A DNA stretch of 13,167 nt, from the NCBI GenBank assembly GCA_938075575.1, contig CALJHI010000050.1:1-13167 (forward strand), in the 5' to 3' direction. Below the pieces are notes generated by a model that worked only from the letters and a program-made list of their open reading frames with translations, was not told the DNA's origin and did no database searches. Origin of the DNA: an uncultured SAR86 cluster bacterium. GTDB taxonomy: Bacteria; Pseudomonadota; Gammaproteobacteria; Magnimaribacterales; D2472. Both the position numbers and the translations under genes were made by a program. Positions 7,445-13,167 of the stretch are shown one piece after another (the stretch's first letter is position 1; each line of letters begins with the position of its first letter).

Positions 7445-7840
7445 TTGTCTACTTTAAAAACTATGAAAAGACCTGTAAATATAAACCTTCTTAAAATAAA
7501 GCTTCCGCTAACTGCTTTGCTTTCAATAACCCATCGTTTAAGCGGTATGTTTATATTTTTTATTGTTATGCCTGTGTCAGTAATTTCATTATCTTTCTTG
7601 CTAGAATCAAGTGCATCTTATGAACTATTTAAAGAAAATTATAATTCCAGTATTAGTCTTAAAATAATATTTTTATCTCTAATAATTATATTTAAATATC
7701 ATATTTTTACTGGAGTTCGTCATATGCTAATGGATTTTCACCTAATTAGTGAAAGCCTTGCTTCCTCCTATAGATCATCTCAGATTACCTTAATTCTTTT
7801 CTTGGCTGATAGCCTTTTAACAGCAGTGGTGATTTTATAA
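7445..7840 (+). CDS. sdhC: Succinate dehydrogenase cytochrome b556 subunit SdhC
   Basis: One of two membrane anchors of complex II; binds heme b and ubiquinone. With the TTG start, 131 residues align to E. coli SdhC with almost the same numbering: RPVN at 9-12, S27 and R31 in SITHRLSG (quinone-site residues in E. coli). H86 in YHIFTGVRHMLMDF matches the E. coli heme ligand H84. Three hydrophobic segments lie at about 33-53, 72-90 and 111-130. An alternative ATG at 7463 would give a protein six residues shorter (MKRPVN). I prefer TTG because of the matched N-terminal length and an AAAGA at 7436-7440, but the ribosome binding site is weak for both. The TAA overlaps the sdhD ATG by one base, so the two anchors are probably translated together. 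Confidence 0.93.
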   Translation: MSTLKTMKRPVNINLLKIKLPLTALLSITHRLSGMFIFFIVMPVSVISLSFLLESSASYELFKENYNSSISLKIIFLSLIIIFKYHIFTGVRHMLMDFHLISESLASSYRSSQITLILFLADSLLTAVVIL

Positions 7841-8190
7841 TGCACATCGGAAAGCTTTATTGGTTCATGCAAAGATATAGTGCAATTTATTTTTTAGCAT
7901 TTATTGTTTATTTAGAGTATTTATTCCTATCAAACGAGTTAACTTATACTTTTTTAAGCACAAACATTTATTTTAAAATTTTCTTAAGTATTTTTATTGT
8001 CCTTACTAATATTCATGGTTTTATCGGCCTATGGACAGTAGGAACTGATTATCTAACAACGAGGACTTTAGGATTTCTATCAGACAGATTAGGGGGAGTT
8101 GCTAACTCTGTAAGAAGATTATATGAAATCCTTTTCATAACAATGGGCTGTTTAATTACAGTCTTATATTTTTTAATTATCTGGTTTTAA
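7840..8190 (+). CDS. sdhD: Succinate dehydrogenase membrane anchor subunit SdhD
   Basis: Second membrane anchor of complex II, 116 residues (E. coli 115). The diagnostic motif is IHGFIGLWTVGTDY at 58-71: H59 matches the E. coli heme ligand H71, and D70-Y71 match the conserved DY pair at the quinone site. Hydrophobic segments lie at about 15-31, 43-62 and 92-114. Compared with E. coli, the N-terminus is about 12 residues shorter, and the stretch after TDY is about 13 residues longer (45 against 32), with a basic, Gly-rich loop TLGFLSDRLGGVANSVRR. A GGTGAT at 7828-7833 could be the ribosome binding site. Two bases separate it from sdhA. Confidence 0.92.
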   Translation: MHIGKLYWFMQRYSAIYFLAFIVYLEYLFLSNELTYTFLSTNIYFKIFLSIFIVLTNIHGFIGLWTVGTDYLTTRTLGFLSDRLGGVANSVRRLYEILFITMGCLITVLYFLIIWF

Positions 8191-8192
8191 AT

Positions 8193-9977
8193 ATGAACAA
8201 CATCAACTCATCAAACATTAAGACTTTAGAATTTGACGCCTTGATTATTGGCGGCGGCGGCTCCGGAATGAGAGCCTCGCTCGAACTTGCCAAGTCGGGA
8301 CTTAAGACAGCAGTTGTTTCAAAGGTTTTTCCTACTAGATCTCATACGGTTTCTGCTCAAGGCGGTATAACATGTGCTATCCAGAGCGCAGATCCCAATG
8401 ATGATTGGAGATGGCATATGTATGACACTGTAAAAGGTGCAGATTTTATAGGAGATCAAGATGCCATTGAATACATGTGTTCAGAAGGTCCGAAGGCTGT
8501 GTTTGAGTTAGAGCATATGGGTCTTCCATTTTCTAGATTTGAAAATGGTAGAATTTATCAAAGACCTTTTGGTGGTCAATCTAAAGACTTTGGTAAGGGT
8601 GGGCAAGCTGCAAGAACCTGTGCTGCTGCAGACAGAACAGGACATGCACTTCTTCATACTTTATATCAAAATAATGTAAAAGAAGGATCAAACTTTCTAA
8701 ATGAGTGGTTTGCTGTAGATTTGGTTAAAAATGCCAAAAATGAGGTAACAGGTGTTATTGCATTTTCAATTGAATCTGGAGATGTTGCTTACCTTAAAGC
8801 TCAATCAACCGTCCTTGCTACTGGTGGGGCTGGAAGGATTTATGCATCAACTACGAATGCGCTTATCAATACCGGTGATGGCTTAGGTATGGCATTACGC
8901 TCAGGATTTCCTGCGCAAGATATGGAAATGTGGCAATTTCATCCTACAGGAATATATGGAGCTGGTTCATTAGTAACAGAGGGTTGCAGAGGGGAAGGCG
9001 GCTATCTTATAAATGCTGATGGTGAAAGGTTTATGGAAAGATATGCTCCAAATGTAAAAGATCTTGCTGGAAGAGATGTTGTTGCTAGGTCAATGGTTTT
9101 AGAGATTTTAGAAGGCAGAGGCTGTGGGGAAAATAAAGATCATGTTTTCTTAAAGTTAGATCATTTAGGTGCGGATGTTTTAAATGCAAAGCTTCCAGGC
9201 ATTTGCGAGCTTTCGAGAACTTTCGCTCATGTTGATCCAATATATGAACCTATTCCAGTAGTCCCAACTTGTCACTATATGATGGGAGGGACGCCGACTA
9301 ATGTTAATGGTCAAGCTTTTACCAGGTCTGGTAATAATGACATAACAATCCCAGGATTATATGCTGCTGGTGAGGCTGCATGCGTATCAGTTCATGGTGC
9401 CAATAGACTTGGTGGTAACTCTTTATTAGATCTCATTGTATTTGGAAGAGCAACAGGAAAGCATATACAAGAAGAAATAAACAGTGGAGGCGGTCTAGAT
9501 TCTGCATCAAATTCAGACATTGATGAGTCTCTTGAAAGACTGAATAGGTTAAATGAATCAACTTCTGGCTACCAAACTGCTGAAGTAAAAAGACAACTCC
9601 AAGCATGTATGCAAAACTACTTTGGTGTTTTCAGAAGAGGCGAGTTCATGAAACAGGGAGTTGAAGAGCTAAAAGAAATTAGAGAAAAAACTAATAATCT
9701 TCATGTTGCTGACAAAAGCATGGCCTTCAATACAAGCAGGGTAGAGGCACTTGAGCTTCAAAATTTACTTGAAGTAGCTGAAGCCACAGCTATTGCAGCA
9801 CTTGAAAGAAATGAAAGTAGAGGCGCACATGCAAGAGATGATTATCCCGAAAGAGATGATGAAAATTGGTTGTGTCATTCTATGTATGATCCAATATCAA
9901 AAACTTTATCTAAAAGGGAAGTTAACTTTGAGCCAAATCAGGTAGATGCTTTTCCACCAGCTGTGAGGTCTTATTAA
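8193..9977 (+). CDS. sdhA: Succinate dehydrogenase flavoprotein subunit SdhA
   Basis: Catalytic subunit of complex II: oxidises succinate to fumarate with covalently bound FAD and passes electrons to SdhB, on the cytoplasmic face of the inner membrane. In 594 residues (E. coli 588) the dinucleotide fold GGGGSG is at 20-25, and the FAD-attachment histidine is H51 in RSHTVSAQGG. Active-site residues by family alignment are H250 (WQFHPTG), R294 (AGRDVVARS), H361 (CHYMMGG) and R405 (NRLGGNSLLDL). The C-terminal helical and capping regions are complete, ending ESRGAHARDDYPERDD and PPAVRSY. All features fit the aerobic succinate dehydrogenase type rather than fumarate reductase, as does the sdhCDAB-sucA order. 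No convincing ribosome binding site precedes the ATG. Confidence 0.98.
   Translation: MNNINSSNIKTLEFDALIIGGGGSGMRASLELAKSGLKTAVVSKVFPTRSHTVSAQGGITCAIQSADPNDDWRWHMYDTVKGADFIGDQDAIEYMCSEGPKAVFELEHMGLPFSRFENGRIYQRPFGGQSKDFGKGGQAARTCAAADRTGHALLHTLYQNNVKEGSNFLNEWFAVDLVKNAKNEVTGVIAFSIESGDVAYLKAQSTVLATGGAGRIYASTTNALINTGDGLGMALRSGFPAQDMEMWQFHPTGIYGAGSLVTEGCRGEGGYLINADGERFMERYAPNVKDLAGRDVVARSMVLEILEGRGCGENKDHVFLKLDHLGADVLNAKLPGICELSRTFAHVDPIYEPIPVVPTCHYMMGGTPTNVNGQAFTRSGNNDITIPGLYAAGEAACVSVHGANRLGGNSLLDLIVFGRATGKHIQEEINSGGGLDSASNSDIDESLERLNRLNESTSGYQTAEVKRQLQACMQNYFGVFRRGEFMKQGVEELKEIREKTNNLHVADKSMAFNTSRVEALELQNLLEVAEATAIAALERNESRGAHARDDYPERDDENWLCHSMYDPISKTLSKREVNFEPNQVDAFPPAVRSY
9965..9969 (+). promoter_or_regulatory. 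Shine-Dalgarno site for sdhB
   Basis: GAGGT inside the last codons of sdhA lies 9 bases before the ATG at 9979 and supports that start. Confidence 0.55.
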
Positions 9978-9978
9978 T

Positions 9979-10713
9979 ATGAGTTCATTAGAAGTAAACC
10001 TTTATAGATATAATCCTGAAACTGATAAGTTTCCTTATATGAAAACATATAACATTGAGAAGCCCTCAAGAGATATTATGGTTCTAGATTTACTCCATCT
10101 CCTTAAAGAAGGCGATGAATCAATTTCCTATAGAAGATCCTGTAGAGAAGGGGTGTGCGGGTCTGACGGGATGAATATCAATGGAAAAAATGGCCTAGCT
10201 TGCATCACACCAATTTCAAGTGTAATTAAAAAAAATAAGATTGATTTAAGGCCATTGCCTGGACTTCCTGTGATTAGAGATCTTGTAGTAGATATGTCTG
10301 AATTCTATGCGCAATATGAAAAAATAAAGCCTTTCCTTCAAAATGACACAACAGCACCAGAGCAAGAAAGGCTTCAGTCACCTGCTGATAGAGATAAGTT
10401 AGATGGTTTGTATGAATGTATTTTGTGTGCATGTTGTTCTACTAGCTGCCCTTCTTTTTGGTGGAATCCGGATAAATTTGTTGGTCCCGCAGCTTTGCTT
10501 CAGGCGTATAGATTTTTAGCTGATACAAGGGATTTAAAAGCTGAAGAGAGACTAGAAGATCTATCAGACCCATTCAGTGTTTATAGATGCCATGGAATTA
10601 TGAATTGTGTAAGTGTTTGCCCAAAAAGTTTAAATCCAAACAAAGCAATTGGGGAAATAAAGTCAATGTTACTTAAAAATAAAGAGAATATTATTGCAAG
10701 AGATGGAGCTTAA
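9979..10713 (+). CDS. sdhB: Succinate dehydrogenase iron-sulfur subunit SdhB
   Basis: Electron-transfer subunit of complex II with three iron-sulfur clusters. All ligands are present in the 244 residues (E. coli 238). The [2Fe-2S] cluster uses C55, C60, D63 and C75, the same numbers as in E. coli, including the aspartate found there. The [4Fe-4S] cluster uses C147, C150, C153 and C157 (CILCACCSTSC). The [3Fe-4S] cluster uses C204, C210 and C214 (CHGIMNCVSVCP). W162 in CPSFWWN and H205 correspond to quinone-site residues W164 and H207 of E. coli. The ATG lies one base after the sdhA stop. Twelve bases separate it from sucA, so complex II and 2-oxoglutarate dehydrogenase are probably cotranscribed. 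Confidence 0.98.
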   Translation: MSSLEVNLYRYNPETDKFPYMKTYNIEKPSRDIMVLDLLHLLKEGDESISYRRSCREGVCGSDGMNINGKNGLACITPISSVIKKNKIDLRPLPGLPVIRDLVVDMSEFYAQYEKIKPFLQNDTTAPEQERLQSPADRDKLDGLYECILCACCSTSCPSFWWNPDKFVGPAALLQAYRFLADTRDLKAEERLEDLSDPFSVYRCHGIMNCVSVCPKSLNPNKAIGEIKSMLLKNKENIIARDGA

Positions 10714-10725
10714 ATTTAAAGAAAA

Positions 10726-13167
10726 ATGAATTTATCAATGGGGGAATTTTGGGAGAGTTCGCATGTATCAGGAGGGCATTCAGCTTATCTTGAAAGTTTA
10801 TATGAGCAATATCTCGAAGATCCAAGCCAGCTATCTTCAGAATGGAAAAGGTATTTTGATAATTTAGATTCCAATGTTAATGGTGATGGAGATATTTCAC
10901 ATCAAAAAATAGTTGATGAATTTAGAAATATGTCTAGAAGAAATGGCTTGCTTGAGAATATTCCAGATGCAAGGCAATCAAAAGTAATCAGATTAATTCA
11001 ATCTTATAGAAATAGAGGTCATCAGAAAGCTAACTTAGATCCTTTGGGTATGATGGATAGGGCTAATATAGAAGATCTTAACTTAGAGTTTCATGGCCTA
11101 TCAAAAGATGACCTTAATGACGAATTTTTTACTGATACTCTTCTAATAGGAAAAGAGAAAGCCACGCTTAAAGAAATTATAGAATCACTTAAAGTTATTT
11201 ACTGCGGCAATATTGGTATTGAATATAACCACATTATAGATACTAACGAAAGGAAGTGGTTCCAAAAGAAATTTGAATCTAAATTAGGAAAATATATCTT
11301 CTCAACTGAAGATAAGCTTCATATATATGAGAGATTAAATTCTGCAGAAGGCTTGGCTAAATATTTAGCAGCAAAATATCCTGGAATGAAAAGGTTCGGT
11401 ATTGATGGTGCCGAGTCTTTAATTCCCTTAGTAGATGCTGTTATACAGAATCTCGGAGAGCTTGGAGCAAATCAAATTTGTTTTGGAATGGCACACAGAG
11501 GTAGACTTAACTTGCTTGTAAATGTACTAGGCAAATTACCCTCAGAGCTCTTCTCAGCGTTTGATGAAAACTATGAAATTACTGGTGCAAATACAGGGGA
11601 TGTAAAATACCACTTGGGCTTCTCTTCAAACCTTAAAACAAAAGGTGGGGAAGTGCATGTCTCTTTGAATAGCAACCCTTCTCATCTAGAGATTGTTGAC
11701 CCAGTTGTGCTGGGTTCAGTAAGGGCAAGACAGGATAGGCTTGATGATTTAGAAAGACAAAAAGTTGTCCCTGTTTTACTTCATGGGGATGCCTCTTTTT
11801 CTGGTCAAGGTGTTGTTATGGAGTCTCTCCAGATGTCACAAACTAGAGGATTTAAAGTTGGTGGAACTATACATATTGTTGTTAATAATCAAATAGGTTT
11901 CACAACAAGCAATAAAAATGATTCTAGATCCACAGATTACTCAACAGATGTAGCAAAGATAATTCAGGCACCAGTTATCCATGTCAATGGTGATGATCCT
12001 GAAATGGTTGTTAAAGCTGCGATAATAGCCAGCAAATACAGAAAAGAATTCAATAAAGATATTGTAATTGATTTATTTTGCTACAGAAGAAGAGGTCACA
12101 ATGAAGCCGACGATCCGTCTGCAACTCAGCCTCTAATGTACAAGAAAATAAAAAATCATCCATCTGTGCTAACTCAATACGAGGATATATTAATTAGAGA
12201 AGGTTTAATTTCTTCTGATCAAACAGCAGAGGTTAGATCTAATTACAGAAGATTACTTGAATCAGGCGCATCAGTAGCAAAAAACCTTGCAAAAAAACCA
12301 AATATAGATCTTTGGTTTGATTGGAATGAATATATAGATAATAATTGGTGGGAAGAGATAGACACCTCCATAAATAATAAAACTATCTCTAAATTAGGCA
12401 AGGATATCTCAAAAGTTCCTGAAGGCTTTAAGCTTGGATCACAAGCTATGAAGATATTTAAAGATAGAGATTCAATGACAGAATCTAAAATTAATATTAA
12501 TTGGGGTTATGGAGAAATGTTAGCATATGCCTCTCTTTTATCAGAAGGTTATCCAATAAGGCTAACAGGCCAAGATGTAAGAAGGGGAACTTTCTCTCAT
12601 AGACATGCATGCGTTTTTGATAAGGAAAGTGGCGATGGCCACATACCATTATTTGAAATTGCTAAAAAGAATAATACTAAGTTTGATATTTATGACTCTT
12701 TATTATCTGAAGAGGCTGTATTGGCATTTGAGTATGGATATTCAGCAACTTGGCCAACAGGTCTAGTTGTTTGGGAAGCCCAATTTGGTGATTTTGTTAA
12801 TGGTGCTCAGGTTGTTATAGATCAATTTATTGTTTCTGCTCAACATAAGTGGGAGAGACTCTCAGGGCTAGTAATGCTATTACCGCATGGGTATGAAGGA
12901 CAAGGCCCCGAGCACAGCAGCGCTCGAATAGAGAGGTTTTTACAGCTTTGTGCTTCAGAAAATATTCAAGTATGCGTTCCAAGCTCTCCGTCTCAAATTT
13001 TTCATCTTTTAAGAAGACAGGCAATAAGAAAGCTTAGAACTCCCTTAGTTGTAATATCTCCTAAAAGTTTATTAAGAAATCCAGATGCTTCCTCTAATCT
13101 CAATGATCTTTCTAATGGCTCATTCCAGTGTGTCATTGATGACAAGTCTAACAAGAAAGAGATTACA
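10726..13167 (+). CDS. sucA: 2-oxoglutarate dehydrogenase E1 component SucA, 3' partial
   Basis: Thiamine-diphosphate-dependent E1 subunit that decarboxylates 2-oxoglutarate in the TCA cycle and passes the succinyl group to E2 (SucB). The frame from the ATG at 10726 stays open for 814 codons to the right edge; E. coli SucA is 933 residues, so about 120 are missing. The N-terminal segment MGEFWESSHVSGGHSAYLES, thought to contact E2 in this family, is present. Others: H257 in MAHRGRLNLL (E. coli H260), the ThDP/Mg motif from GDASFSGQG (354-362) to NNQIGF (387-392), GHNEADDP (457-464), GQDVRRGTFSHRHA (615-628), the Tyr/Glu-rich EYGYSATWP and LPHGYEGQGPEHSSAR. No clear ribosome binding site is visible. 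sucB would be expected just beyond the window. Confidence 0.97.
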   Translation, partial: MNLSMGEFWESSHVSGGHSAYLESLYEQYLEDPSQLSSEWKRYFDNLDSNVNGDGDISHQKIVDEFRNMSRRNGLLENIPDARQSKVIRLIQSYRNRGHQKANLDPLGMMDRANIEDLNLEFHGLSKDDLNDEFFTDTLLIGKEKATLKEIIESLKVIYCGNIGIEYNHIIDTNERKWFQKKFESKLGKYIFSTEDKLHIYERLNSAEGLAKYLAAKYPGMKRFGIDGAESLIPLVDAVIQNLGELGANQICFGMAHRGRLNLLVNVLGKLPSELFSAFDENYEITGANTGDVKYHLGFSSNLKTKGGEVHVSLNSNPSHLEIVDPVVLGSVRARQDRLDDLERQKVVPVLLHGDASFSGQGVVMESLQMSQTRGFKVGGTIHIVVNNQIGFTTSNKNDSRSTDYSTDVAKIIQAPVIHVNGDDPEMVVKAAIIASKYRKEFNKDIVIDLFCYRRRGHNEADDPSATQPLMYKKIKNHPSVLTQYEDILIREGLISSDQTAEVRSNYRRLLESGASVAKNLAKKPNIDLWFDWNEYIDNNWWEEIDTSINNKTISKLGKDISKVPEGFKLGSQAMKIFKDRDSMTESKININWGYGEMLAYASLLSEGYPIRLTGQDVRRGTFSHRHACVFDKESGDGHIPLFEIAKKNNTKFDIYDSLLSEEAVLAFEYGYSATWPTGLVVWEAQFGDFVNGAQVVIDQFIVSAQHKWERLSGLVMLLPHGYEGQGPEHSSARIERFLQLCASENIQVCVPSSPSQIFHLLRRQAIRKLRTPLVVISPKSLLRNPDASSNLNDLSNGSFQCVIDDKSNKKEIT

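Noticed and set aside
12827..13024. 65-residue open frame on the minus strand
   Set aside because: It lies opposite the strongly conserved sucA coding sequence and has no recognisable domain.

Overview
The window is a single, tightly packed, all-plus-strand stretch of housekeeping genes from a low-GC (roughly one third GC by eye) gammaproteobacterium. The run rlmN - rodZ - ispG - hisS - yfgM - bamB - der has the same order and orientation as in Escherichia coli and its relatives, which places the organism in the Gammaproteobacteria. The strong A/T bias, the dominance of AGA/AGG arginine codons, gene gaps of 0-18 bases and several stop/start overlaps fit a streamlined, probably marine or host-restricted lineage. 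SAR86- or SUP05-like bacteria are my best guess, but the sequence alone does not prove it.

Layout. Bases 1-967 hold the 3' part of rlmN, a 23S rRNA/tRNA methyltransferase whose start lies before the window. Then come rodZ (cell-shape membrane protein), ispG (MEP isoprenoid pathway), hisS (histidyl-tRNA synthetase), yfgM (membrane-anchored periplasmic TPR protein), bamB (outer-membrane assembly lipoprotein) and der (ribosome-assembly GTPase), ending at 7363. A gap of 81 bases, the longest in the window, carries a perfect TATAAT hexamer and separates this block from a second transcription unit: sdhC, sdhD, sdhA, sdhB (succinate dehydrogenase, respiratory complex II), followed 12 bases later by sucA (2-oxoglutarate dehydrogenase E1), which runs off the right edge after 814 codons.

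How the genes work together. The first block mixes translation functions (RlmN, HisRS, Der) with envelope functions (RodZ, YfgM, BamB) and IspG, which feeds isoprenoid precursors to undecaprenyl carriers and quinones. The second block encodes two consecutive TCA-cycle steps; SdhABCD also passes electrons to the quinone pool. No stretch over 300 bases lacks a gene, and I saw no RNA gene, CRISPR array, insertion sequence or phage gene.

The main anomaly is hisS. It is complete and collinear with the family except for one in-frame TAA at codon 193 (3471-3473), in the poorly conserved region between motif 2 and the histidine-binding motif. TAA is a real stop in neighbouring genes, so this is either a base error in the sequence or a genuine nonsense mutation in a normally essential gene. 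I found no evidence for a previously undescribed biological system here. The remaining findings are modest: departures from family consensus in HisRS and Der, the der/sdh gene junction, and start-site or promoter questions.
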